Notes under the pieces: model-generated | What the model was told of the DNA's origin: nothing | The model's input: only the letters and a program-made list of their open reading frames with translations | Databases searched by the model: none | DNA from: Hyphodiscus hymeniophilus | Taxonomy: Eukaryota; Ascomycota; Leotiomycetes; Helotiales; Hyphodiscaceae | Assembly (NCBI GenBank): GCA_016508695.1 | Contig: VNKQ01000009.1 | Span: 558,001 to 622,000, forward strand | Direction of reading: 5' to 3' | Length of the DNA: 64,000 nucleotides | Shown: positions 35,675-47,500 of the stretch, in pieces | Layout of the letters: each line of letters opens with the position of its first letter | How positions within the stretch are numbered: position 1 is the first letter of the stretch | Made by a program: the position numbers and the translations under genes

Positions 35675-36499
35675 GTTGGGCATAAGCAAAGCGACAAGAC
35701 CAACGTCACATGAAGTGAGGAAAGGACCTAGGATCGAGGGTTGTCGAATACCGTTTGGAGCTGTCACTCATTTGTGTTCATTTAAACCGCTTGTCTTCCC
35801 ATTATTCGAGTAACGAGGGTAATGTAATTAAGAATTCAAATACTCGAATCAAAGTCTCGCACCTGGTTAGGACCAACTCGTGGTGGTAATGGGAAACTCG
35901 GGACAAACACCCTTTGCGGATTGCAGTTCGTAGGGGGAAGGATGTTGGAATTCCTTCTTGTTGGTTTTCGCTCATGTTGGTTTGGGATTTGGAATGCCTT
36001 CCTGGTCTGTTGGATATGTTCCTTGTACCTCCGAAGTAGAATCGATGCACAGCCGGAGTTGACACTTAGTTAAGTCCAACATGATCCCTGGAGCGGAAGC
36101 AACAGACGCCTTCCGGAAACTATGTTACGGCCCGTCTCGGCGTCTTCCTCGCGAAACCCCTGCATTAATGTCCTGTGCATCCGAGCAATCTGCTTGTACT
36201 GTAAAAACATCCACCTAAACACTGCAAATGTCGCAAGATATAGTAGATTATAACGTCATGTTCTTTACTCCGTATAACAACAATTGCATTGTTGTTGTAA
36301 TGCAGGGCTATAGATTCCATACAGACCTGCGCCCTACCTTTGCATGTGTTGTCCCTTGCAGACAACAACTTGAACAAGTCTCAAGTGCAACCGTCGAGCT
36401 TACAATCGCGGTTTGACCATTGATCATCGACTATTTTCTCCAAGTAGTTTTGAAATCCACATTCGATCCTCCTATGCCCTTGTTTTAACTGAGTTGAAG
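35675..36499. other. Intergenic region, no supported gene
   Basis: Shared upstream region of the WSC gene (-) and the rhodopsin-like gene (+). A short hairpin (AACAACAAT/ATTGTTGTT) lies at about 36277-36297. Confidence 0.5.
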
Positions 36500-37882
36500 A
36501 TGCTCTTCGAGGTCAGCGGGAATAGACCAGGAGCCAACAATTCTCTGGAAGTTCAGGTGCCATGCATTCTATTCTTTGTTCTCACGCCCATTATCGTGGC
36601 CATCAGGATATGGTCTCGAATTCGCACGAACATCGGTCTCGGATACGATGATTGGACAATTCTAGTTTCTTTTGTAAGTCTTCGTACAGTGGGCTAGAGA
36701 AGATTGGGTGGACTCACATACATGCCTGAAGGCCTTTTCTATGACAGTTTCTGGATTCATGATGGCATCTTGTGCCTACGGCTTTGGACAACACATTTTT
36801 AACTTGCATCCATACAACAAGTTAATGACCTTGAAGGTGGTTTCCAACAATGTCCCTCCATGAGCGTACTGCTCACATTTCCAGCTCTTCTATATTGCTC
36901 AAGCTTTCTATAAGCTCACGATGAATCTGACCAAGGCCTCAATTCTCCTGCTCTACCTTCGGATTTTTGTGCAGAGGTATTTCCGCATCATGTGCTACAT
37001 CTTGTTGGCGATTATATTGAGCTACATGGTTGCCGCGTTCCTGGCAGCTGTTTTTCAATGTACGCCAATCCCTCGTGCCTGGAACAAAGCGATTCCAGGA
37101 ACGTGTATAAGTCTTCCGGAAAATTGGTATGCCAATGCTGGTTTCTCAATAGCAACCGACGTTCTGATTCTTCTCTTGCCTATGCCAATCCTATACAAGT
37201 CGCATATGCCAGTAAACCAGAAAGCGGCTTTGATGTTTGTGTTTGCACTTGGCGCGTTGTAAGTCTCGTGATCCTCGATGACTAGATTTTCATTCCCTAA
37301 CTCTTCCAGTGTCGTGGTCACCAGTATTATTCGTATGCAGACGCTGAATCTATCATCGACAAGTCCAGATACAACTTGTGATTCGACCCTCTCCACTCCA
37401 ATAACAAAAGTGAAATGCTAACCCAGCATAAAGTCGAGATTGCTTCTTCCCTCTGGACCATCGTGGAAGAGAATGTTGGCATCATCTGTGCCTGCTTGCC
37501 CATGTGCAAATACGTTTTGACCTTCCTCTTCCCATCTATTTTCCCACAACGCTCGACCCCTAGCCCATACCCATCATACCCACGATCGACGAACAGGGCA
37601 TTTGCTCATTCTTCTACTGGCAAGAACGAATGGATCCCGTCGCGGGGTGGTGGACGAGAGGAGTTGAGCATCAATCTCACAACCGTGAAAGCCACTGGTC
37701 TGAATGACAACACAAGCGAGGAATACATGCTACCGACTGCACAGGAGTCCGGGAAACAGGAGAGAAAGACAATTCATAAGGCTGTGGATTATGAAGTCAC
37801 TTATACTGCTATGGATAGTAAGGAAAACGTGGTTGGGTTCATTCGAAAGCCTGAGCAGGCAGCTTCTAGACATGTATCTTGA
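36500..37882 (+). CDS. Rhodopsin-like integral membrane protein (SAT4/PTH11-type)
   Basis: Five exons: 36500-36673, 36732-36836, 36885-37258, 37310-37377 and 37434-37882; 389 residues. Seven hydrophobic segments are apparent. Family landmarks: GYDDWTILVSF after TM2, SCAYGFGQH, KLTMNLTKASILLLYLRIF, AAVFQCTPI with the extracellular Cys, and ENVGIICACLPMCK in TM7. The C-terminal 120 residues are hydrophilic. This is the large fungal rhodopsin-domain family, often described as PTH11-like, sometimes involved in surface sensing; no N-terminal CFEM domain is present. Ligand and role unknown. All intron phases agree. Its stop lies 148 bp from the convergent HET gene. Confidence 0.87.
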
Positions 37883-38030
37883 GGCTTCGGTACTCTTCGA
37901 GGAAGGAATTCACTGGGAATCTTATGGTTCGAGTAACGAAGCGGAATGTCCAAGGAATCAATCAGTGCTCACACATCAAAGGACTTCCTTCAGAATTGTA
38001 TGATTGTGAATCAACCCATCTAGTTTCAGC

Positions 38031-40099
38031 TCAAATCAATTTCAACACTCTCCTCTCCCATGCCATTCCATCCCAGACCTCATGGACCTCGTCAAATGTC
38101 TTCGAATTCCCAAAATATTCTTTTTGAACACGCACAAATCCCACTTTCTCATACGTCCCGTCCTCGTCCCCATGAGCTTTCAGGATCACAAGGTCACAGA
38201 TACCTTTATGCTGATCATATGTAGGGCCAGTCCGCCATGCATCTCCCATCAGAATCATGCAGAGATGATGATCGGCCTCACTGCTGAACTTCTCAGAAGC
38301 TGTCTTCCGCTCTTCTTCTGGTCGTTGGATACAGCACGTGCACTCAAAAACTGGAGATGAGTCCATGCCGATGTTTAGACTGAAGGGTGACTCGTCATTG
38401 AGTGATTCTGCCAGATTCATGAGCCCGATGCACGATCCTGAGACAAATATATGGGACCCTTCTCGTACACTTCCGTACGGGTATGCAGGATCCCCGAAAA
38501 CCATGTGGTACGAGACGAGCTTGGGCTCATACTTCTCGAGCCATGCTGGGTCTTTCGCATGATCTTGCATCATCGTCTCTGGCCACGCTGTAGCGATGGA
38601 GCTTATGGCTCCGTCTACACTTGCCCAACTCCAGCTAGGGGCTCTATACGTCGAAGCGGGAGAGAGTAACGAGTTGACCCTTCCCCACGCCAGACCGAAG
38701 GCGATGTTCTTACTCCACACACCGGCCAAATACTCTCCCATAGTTCCATCGTCGATGATATTTGCAATAGAACTCATCGCTATCAATTTGTCCTCCAGAT
38801 CCCTCAAAGATCGCGCTGAGAATTCATCCACGCAGTTGAGCCAAGCTTCCAATCTTGCGCCATCTCTGGAGATCTCCGCCTCACTCCCCACAGCCTCAAC
38901 CTCAATCGGATGGTCTTGAAGTGCTTTTTTAATATACGGCTGAATGATTTCCTTCCGATACGTCTGCCTCAGCTGTCCAGCACCGTAATGCTTATCGATG
39001 ATTGCCGAAGCCTCAAACTTATGTCCACTTGCACATTCCCAGATCAATTGACGCCTTGCAAAATGCAATATCCTCGGAGCAAGCATTCTCTCGATGGCAG
39101 CCCATCCACGCTTACCAAGTGCCGAGCGTTCAAGGTCCCATTTCCAGCGCAGAAGATGAAGACGTAGATATCTGTTTTTGTTGAGCCCGAGAGCGGGCGA
39201 GTAGAGGATATGTCTTTCGTGCAGAATTCCGGAGTTAGAATCGACGCCTTCTGTTGCAGAGATCATGAGTGCAGCTTGGCCATAGATTAAGGTGAATTTA
39301 GAGGACTCCGACGACCAATCACTTTTGCTGTCTTGTGTGATGCATAGCGGTGCTGCCCAGAGATATCTGTAGCCGAGACGGCGGGTGGTGGTAATAGCAT
39401 CTGCTATCGTCTTGGGGAGTGCCCCAACATCTAATGGTGTCGGGAAATTCGTGATGCTTGGAGTTTGGATATCCCCTGAGCAATGGCTGAGTACAATGTA
39501 CGCTCCTATCTTGCCTTCTGCAAGACAAACTCTCGGAGCTACCGTTGGATCGCTCGGAATCTCAATGATTTTTTTCGGCAGCTTTACCGTGTGGGGTGTT
39601 GAACAATTCTCATGTGACTCGCACTCAGAGAGCCAATTCTTGACTTGCTTGAGCGCTTTCTCATCCAATGGGTCGACAGGAATGATGTGTCGCTCATCGA
39701 CTTCCTCCCGATTGATTTCCTCATGCCCTGGTACTCAATTTTAGCACCAATAAGACTTTGATCGAGATAGAAACCCTCACCTTGATATTCCTCAGGCACA
39801 CAGACATCAAATAGCAGATCATCACAGCTCCAGCTCCTCCTCTGCTTCTGGTTCTTCCTAACATCCAACCTCAAGCCACTGAAAACTACGATCCTGTCCT
39901 CCAGCACATCCAACCTATCTTTCCAACTGACAGACGATTGGAGAGTCCTGCAGAAAAACTCACAGGCCTCACAGCCTTCCTTCGCTCTGGTAAGAAGCTC
40001 GGGATAGAGCCCTAGCGTGGTTTCTGGATGTAATGAGGGACGGGCGCCAATGGAGGCGCTGCCGAGATCGATTGAGTCGCAGATAGTGCAGAGGGTCAT
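38031..40099 (-). CDS. HET-domain (heterokaryon incompatibility) protein
   Basis: Two exons, 40099-39781 and 39727-38031 (53-nt intron, donor gtgagg), 671 residues. The N-terminal 60 residues carry a Cys motif (CTICDSI, EGCEACEFF) common before fungal HET domains. The HET domain spans about residues 165-320: YIVLSHCSGD, LPKTIADAITTTRRLGYRYLWAAPLCITQD, IYGQAALMISAT. Members trigger cell death upon non-self fusion. Two signature positions differ from the usual pattern: SHCWG reads SHCSG and LWIDSLCI reads LWAAPLCI. The C-terminal half has the usual W-rich block (APSWSWASVDG). Open frame intact; whether the altered signature still works is unclear. Confidence 0.87.
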
Positions 40100-41494
40100 T
40101 TTCAGGATCTGAAGGGAGATTATTGTGATGAGCTGGAGGCGTTTTTCAAGGGTTTCTACGGGGTTTAAATAGTTTTTCGATCAAAACGTATCGAGATTGG
40201 GTTTCGGATGCTTTTTGACGGTTGCCTGCTCGAGCTACATGGGTTTCATCTTCAACGGCACGTGATTGTACTGTCCCCGATTGAAATCCCAAATATTCGT
40301 TCTAATCTATCAGATTCTTAAAGTGTTAGATCTCTTACTCTGAGAGTTATAGAAGGTCACACTGTTGAAGGATTCTTACCCGTGTACTGATTAGCTTGAG
40401 CAGTCTTGAAACACCCTACACAGTATCCTTCGTAAAGGTGCCGGCTTCCTTTGCCCACCTCTCATAATCAACTCAACCCGTTCAGCGCTCAGTCTGAGAC
40501 TCAATGGAAGCCTGAAATTTTGAACCAAGGCCATGATCTCCTCTTTACTCAACTTCAGGATGATGAGCAACCTGATGAATGGGAAATAGATCAAAATCAT
40601 AGGCATGGTCTCAACGGTAGCTCATGACAGGGACATTATCAAAGCAGGCGGAACCTGAGATTTATCCTGAGGCTGTTTGTTTGCCAGTTCGAAGAGCGAA
40701 GCGCAAACATTTACGAACTTGAGCACTTACTCGCTCTAGCTGCTTGCCCAAACGAAGTTGAATTCGTGGGCAATCTTGCCGTTATTGAGCGATTCCTACT
40801 TTTTTCTATAAAATAATGAGGTGTGGAATTCAAAGCAGCATAAGCCTCGAAAGACATGGAGCATAATCCCTCTAATCCTCCGATCGTCTAACGCTCTTGG
40901 AACTTTCCAACCCAATCGAAAGAGGCTCGAGACCCGCAAGAAAGATACCAGAACACTAGCACACCGAGAACCCTCGAACAAAGAGGAATATGCCTTGGGG
41001 CGCCCGTACCCGTATCTCCTCTCTTAAGCGCATCTAATGGGAATGCGACTTGCTCAGCTTGAGCGCCAGGATAAATGGCATGCATAGATCACAGGCCCGA
41101 ATAAGGGCGGCTGCGCAGCCTGAACCAACAACGTTGGGCTGTGGCACCACCACAGCACAGAGACCGAGCAAGCAAAAGGAAAGACAAGAACGCCAAACTA
41201 TTCTCACGCCCAACACCCAGAGCGTCTCATCTGTCCCGTCTGTAAAGGGGCAAACGGATAAGACAACTAGATCTCGATATCAAGATCAAAGACAGTACTT
41301 CGTCGAGAATTTGGATTGTCGGGTTGACTGTATTTCTCAAGAGTGGAAAGGTCAAGCAGAGACCCACAGGCGCGTCTTCCCACAGGCGCGTCTTCCCACA
41401 GACGAAGACAGGCAATCTGATACGCGACAGGCAGAAAATCCTGCCTACCTGGCGATATCTTCGAAATTTCAGGCCACAACCACAACCATTCAGT
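40100..41494. other. Divergent intergenic region
   Basis: Promoter space between the HET gene (-) and the CCCH gene (+). No gene supported. Contains two tandem copies of a 16-bp unit (CACAGGCGCGTCTTCC at 41365-41396). Confidence 0.5.
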
Positions 41495-43424
41495 ATGGCC
41501 CATTTGGACTTCCCAGCGCGCTGGCAGCAGCTTGAGGTCCACAAGGATTTATCTAATGCTTTGATTCGAGATTTGCTGGCTCATTATACCGAGCGCGAAG
41601 CCGTTCTGGTGAATGAGAACGCCCTGTTAAGAGCTGAGTTGAAAAATGTTCAGCTGGATCTCGACGACTCTATGAAGTCAAGGAGAGAGTGTGCGTATTC
41701 TGAGAGCAAATTCTTATACCATGAACATTTGTTCACGGACCATGTCTTGCTAGAAAGGAAGTGCTTGCTGACTCTATGCTCTTCTACAGTACAAAAAGAG
41801 TTGTCGCTTGCAAATCAGACGATAGACAGGTATGACATTAACTACGATTTGTTCATAGTATGCGCCCAAATAAATCTTGGAGCCAGATGAACGGGGCTGA
41901 TCAAATTCCAGAATCGAAACCCATACGTTATTGTTCTCATCGACGGCGATGGGATGCTATTCCACGAGAACCTGATCCACAAAGGCATCGAAGGGGGGAA
42001 AGAAGCTGCGAACGCTCTGCGAGATATCATCCTCGAACAATGCCACGAATTGGCCAATGAGATGGAAGTGGTAGCCAAAGTTTGCGCCAACGTTACCGGG
42101 CTATCCAAAGCTATGCGGCACGACGGCTCTCTACAAAATATAGATGATTTGAGGGATTTCACATTGGGATTTACACAAGGAAGAGCATCTTTCGATTTCG
42201 TCGATGTTGGCCATGGAAAAGAACGGGCGGATTCCAAGATTAAGGAATGCATGCGCTGGCATCTTCGAAACCACAACTGCAAGCAGATTTTGTTGGGCAT
42301 CTCTCATGATGCCGGATATGCTCCATTTCTCGAGGAAGTGGTCAATACGGGAGAGGACCGAAATCGTGTTACAATTATAGAAGGGCCTCCCATTGTTCGA
42401 GAGTACGTCAAAGTCATCATGCCCTTTTTTCCTATATCTGTCCACATATATGTGTTCGACTCGAACGATGTTTTTCTAGTAATCCAGAATGTTCTCAAGA
42501 AAGTCAATGCTAATCCGACTATAAAGGCTCTCGGCGATCAATCTTCAAATTCTACCTTTGAAAACTATCTTCCGAGATGAGAAACTCGTTGACCGCTCGG
42601 AACCCGAACGATTTTCCTCGCCAGTTTTGACGAATGGAGCTACGACTTGGGCGAAACTGACCTCAATTCCCTCAGTCCCTAATCCATCAACTGTCCTCCT
42701 TAAAAAATGCACCAACGGAACAAACGGTCCGAAGACAACTTCGTTTACCAAAGTTTCAAAAGCTGCCAAACCTGCTTCACCAGCTTGGATACCAGAGCCT
42801 CGTGGTCTAGATCCAAAGCTCGACGTGAATCAAGCTGTCTTGGATAGAGTTAAGAGACGAACAGGTGCTGACAAACTTTGCAATAATCATTACTTGCGTG
42901 GTCCTTGTGCCAAGGGAGGTACGTTCAATATTCATCCTGGCGTTTTCTGCCCTCTTATCTGGTTTGAACCAAAGTTGGAACATCCGCGCTCAGTGAAAAT
43001 TTGAGTGAGAGTTCAACTACAAACCTCGGTCAAGTGATCATTGGAATGTGTATTTCGACTAGCATCGACCTATTTTATCCCTGAGAATACGGGTAGTCGA
43101 GCTCTGCATTTGGATCCTCGTTGGGCGGTGCTAACTCACTTGCCAGATGAATGCTGCTTTGAACATGATCACAAATGTACCAAAGACGAACTCGTTGCCA
43201 TTTCGTTTTTAGCACGCTTAAATCCATGTGTTGCTGGTCAAGATTGCGATACCGAAAACTGTATATATGGCCATCACTGTCCAAGCGTGGTCAATGCTGT
43301 GGGAAAGGATCCTGTTTGTACTCAATTTAGCTGCAAATTTGGAGAAGAGGATCATCCCTTTGACACGGTCATCAAGCACCCCAAAAAATGGGATGAGAGA
43401 AAGGAGGACAGGTCTCTTTACTAA
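41495..43424 (+). CDS. CCCH zinc-finger protein with conserved N-terminal domain
   Basis: Five exons: 41495-41690, 41790-41857, 41912-42402, 42527-42918 and 43147-43424; 474 residues. A coiled-coil start (LVNENALLRAEL) leads to a domain with PYVIVLIDGDGMLF, LLGISHDAGYAPFLEE and IFRDEKLVDRSEP, typical of a fungal family that pairs it with C-terminal CCCH fingers. The first finger, C-x8-C-x5-C-x3-H, is assembled only by removing the 228-nt last intron (PCAKG joined to DECCFEHDH), which supports that splice. A second finger is CVAGQDCDTENCIYGH. CCCH fingers usually bind RNA. Introns 1-3 were set by phase and by restoring LQKELSL, NRNPYV and VRELSAINL. RNA target unknown. Confidence 0.82.
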
Positions 43425-44530
43425 AGGCGCCGGACTGGACATGGCAGGGAACATTTCGCGAGGAAAACCTTTGCTGGCGCGCAAGGGAACATTTATTTAC
43501 AGGAGGAGAGCTGGGATGCTGGTCTCAGGAGATACAGTAATGATGGTTACTCGCCTCAATTTACTTGACAACAAGGGCTTTGTTTCGGCTTGCCGGATCG
43601 GCTTAATACCACAGAAGCGAAATACAGCTACGACATTGACCAAATTAAAATAATGAAATCTTTGATCTGATTATATATACAACTACGTCTCCTCGTCTAT
43701 ACCCTCAAAAGCAGCCCTCCACGGAATCGAGAGGTCGATCCCAGGGAAGAATATTACGTCAAGTAAGCCATACAACACTTCAGAAATTCAAACAATCAGT
43801 ATGTTCAGTGCTGGGAAGAGTGTTCGGACTGATCTTCAATAAGGGAAAAGTATTTTGCGCCTTTCATCTCCAGCTGTGATCACTGACGAGACACGGATTC
43901 ATGCTTACCGGAGAAACCTGCGGATTCGGTCTTCCACGCTCTTAGGCCTGTGAGCTATGCGATCGCTTGTTTGCCGGCTTGAGATCTATGTTGTTGACAG
44001 TTCTGAACAATATCATTGGGTCGACTTGGTAATCTTTCCTCCAAAGTCACCTGCTATATCGACTCAGGGCCAGTGTCAAGCGAGCGCCCAGCATACGCAA
44101 ACAAGAAACGACTTTTACTTTTCCTCCTAATCGTGCCATCCATCGCTACGCTTGACCCACCACACCCTAAGGATGCGATGGATGGCACGAATAGTTTCAA
44201 AGTACCATATTACTTAACGCTCAAGTAGTATACGAGCGCTGTCACAAGCCGTGTCACCTTGCAAAGGTGCATTCTCTATTCTGTAACGTGACTTGTCCCA
44301 ATAGACGGCTTCCGGTACTTGGGCCAAGGGCTTTTCATGTTTATATTGATTTCCTATCCGTACAATAAGTTTACACAAAGTGGTATCTATTACAAACGAA
44401 CGCCCCGCTTCTATGCGAAGTATGTTCAACGCCCTATGCAGCCGTCAATTTCAGCGAACGCTTACCCATCCATCTTTCGACTCTTCACTTTCCTGCGTAT
44501 CTCGTACAAATCCGCGAGCACCTTCAAATC
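43425..44530. other. Convergent intergenic region, no supported gene
   Basis: Between the 3' ends of the CCCH gene and the histidine kinase. Holds the inverted repeat at 44131-44190. Confidence 0.55.
44131..44190. repeat. 16-bp perfect inverted repeat (stem-loop)
   Basis: TCGTGCCATCCATCGC (44131-44146) and GCGATGGATGGCACGA (44175-44190) are exact reverse complements with a 28-base spacer. Pairing extends by three more base pairs after one mismatch (44127-44194). The transcribed strand could fold into a stable hairpin. Confidence 0.95.
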
Positions 44531-47500
44531 TCACGAACTGCCCTCACTTCCCCTCGAATCTCTCTCGCGGTTTGCCTGCCAATTGTCCATCATTTTTCCA
44601 ACTTCCCTGAAAGCAACAGGCTTTGTGAGGAAGACATCGATACCGACAGATGCGGCTTCAGCTTGGTCTCGACTACTCGCCAGTCCGGTGAGTGCAATTA
44701 TCAGTGCAGATGGCATGACCTGAATAGGTTCTGCTCCTCCTCCTGCGCCTTCAAGTGCCTTCTGTCGCCTGTTTTCCTCTATTCTGCGGATTTCTTTCGT
44801 CGCATCGAAGCCGTTCAGCACTGGCATGCTAATGTCCATAAATATGATGTCGAATCCATCTTCTTTCTGCTCGAACTTCTGGACAGCCTGGAGACCGTTT
44901 TCGGCCAGCTCAACAACCCTATATTTGCGCTTCACCATAAAGGCGCGCAATAGGCCTAGATTTATCGCGTTATCGTCGACTAGCAAAAGACGAGGAGAGC
45001 GTATGGTTGCCAAGTAAGGTTGGGTTGAGAGAGCTGGCGTAGTCCCCGCAATACCGGCCATGCCGCTGTCTGATACTGATGTAGATGTTGTTTCCATCTG
45101 ACTGAGCATAGCGGAAGCTCCAAAGCGAACCGTACTGCCCTTGAGAGGCTGCAAGCTCTCCTTGTCTCCCGGCATCGACGTTGATTTTGGAACAGAAGGT
45201 CTCTCATCTCCGATCGGGAATGGGAATTCTTGGTGCTTATCGACAGTAGCATTTGGTGTAGGCGATTCGATAGCTTTCCGAGCATTATCGCTGTCTGCAG
45301 CCATTCGTGAGTTATCCAGAAGCTCACCACTATGAGGACTTAATGACATCTCCTCGAAGACTGAACTTAGGTCATTGCTTTCGCTGCTTGATTTCTCCAA
45401 GAGGCCAGGCGTAGTGACAAGAGTAGCTCCTTCAAGGCATTGCGTTAATGCTCTGGCGACTATGACTATATTAGCATATATATTGAATAACAGTTTAGAC
45501 ACCAGGAATATGAGAGCTGTCTGGCGAGTAGCCCCAGCCAGCGCATGTTTCAGCAGCTCCCGAGCGCTGGAGCCATCATACAGGGAAAATGCCAAACCAA
45601 AGGGCAACCAATACGTACGCTTCAAAGGTCCGACCGGTTTCGCTACGAAACCGACGTTCGCAGAAGGGTCCGATACAGACGAGGAGCGCTGGAACCTGGA
45701 AGAGTGAGAGCAGAGAACAAGGATTGCAGGAGTTTTGCCATTGATCGAGCTCTGCTTCAAGATTTTGGATACCATTGCAGGGGAAGCCTCGTTAAGGACG
45801 ATAATTGCTGCCCGTTGACCAAATGGTACGACATTTAGGCCATACCAATTTGTCAAGAAATTTGTGACAGAGGCTTGGAGAAGTTTGCCGGTACGATGAA
45901 TGACCGGGTCTTCCGTGTCAAAGTCAAAGCCGTGGAGAGAGACTCTTTGACCCAAAGTACGGGCTCGCAGCAAAGAAACTGATTCATCAGCTTCACGTGG
46001 GATGGAGGTTGTGGACTTCGGTGTGCTCGAAGCGTTTGAGTCCGCCGTTTTAGGCATATCTCTAAGCAAAGGTATCATCACTTTTGCTTCTGCGTGAAAA
46101 TGAGCGCAGATCGTAAGCGAATAGAATGACTTTTGACTTACGAGTTCCCCGACCAAGCTCAGAATCAATGATAAGGTCGCCTTCGAGCAAACGCACGATG
46201 CTCTTTACAATTGAAAGCCCAAGCCCAGTACCGCTTGACAGCGAATTCTCTTGAGCAAATGGAGTGAAGAGCTTAGTTCGAAGAAATTCCGCCGATATTC
46301 CCTTTCCCGTATCTATTCGTGAGAAACTCGAAGTCAGCCAATTGTCATCGAGGAAATTTGGGGTTATGTGAGAATTTTTTCAAGCATCTACCTCTAGAGA
46401 TTGCTTCAATTTTGAAAGTAGTGGGACATTTGGACTGGAGAGCTTGATCCGAGACTTTGACTTACCAGTGATTGTTACTGTGACCATAGATCTAGGGATC
46501 CTCTCTCCTCCCGGTAGCTGAAGATCGTCAATTTCGGTGGCTTCTAAAGAAACCCGCACATAGCCATGCGACGTATATTTCAACGCATTTCCCAGCAGAT
46601 TCATGATCACTCGTCTAAAAGCACCTGGCTGCGTGGTGAAATGATAGTTTTGCCTATGTAAAATGGTATCAGTGAATGCTTCAATGCCTGGAGGGCTTGA
46701 TCCTGAGACATATTTCAGGACCTGGATCCGCCGAGATGGAGTTAGAGAGGAAGATACGAGATCCCCAACACCTACATATTCACATCGAGAATGACAGCCA
46801 CCTCTGTATTTGATGGCTTCTCAGGGCCGATAGGTGCATTGTCTGACATCTTTCCTCGAGAATCTGGCACCATATCAAATGATTGGGCAGTCTGGTGTTG
46901 AAACACGTGACCCGCGAATACTCCTTCCAGGACTTCCTCGCAAACAATAGACACTGCTATCTTATTAGCAAGTAAATTCGCTCAAAATTTGGAGAGTACT
47001 CCCAAAGCCATCTTGGGAGCAGTGCTGCCTAGCGGCATATATCAGAGGCTCAACTCCTCCTCCACTTGGGAGCTATCGCACCAGAAAATAACATGTTTTA
47101 GTACGGAAACTGAAACGTACCATCTACATCGGCGAACAGATTGATCATTGGAAGATCAGAAGGTCGAACACCTTGAATGCTTTTACTGGAGCGAGGAAAT
47201 GGTCTGATTTCCCGCTTGTTCTTCCTCCAATTCTGCTCGAAGTGATTAATCTTCGAGAAATCGAGAATATGATTCTAAGATGAGGGTCAGTATATTAAAC
47301 GCACAGTTTAAGTCTAGAAAACGCAACGCAATCGATGGCCAGCAATGGATACTGAATGACCGTGAAGGTCAAAAGTCCTCGAAGTTTATGGACTGAATGG
47401 TTGCTGATGGAAGGAACTTACTATGGTATCCAGGAGCGTCCTTCCACAGCTATCGATAGTCTCGACCAATCCCTTCTCGAATCCGGTCTTCACTTCTTCG

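Noticed and set aside
45463..45515. Intron in the last exon of the histidine kinase
   Set aside because: Donor-, branch- and acceptor-like sequences are present, but no pair gives a length that keeps the frame. Left as coding.
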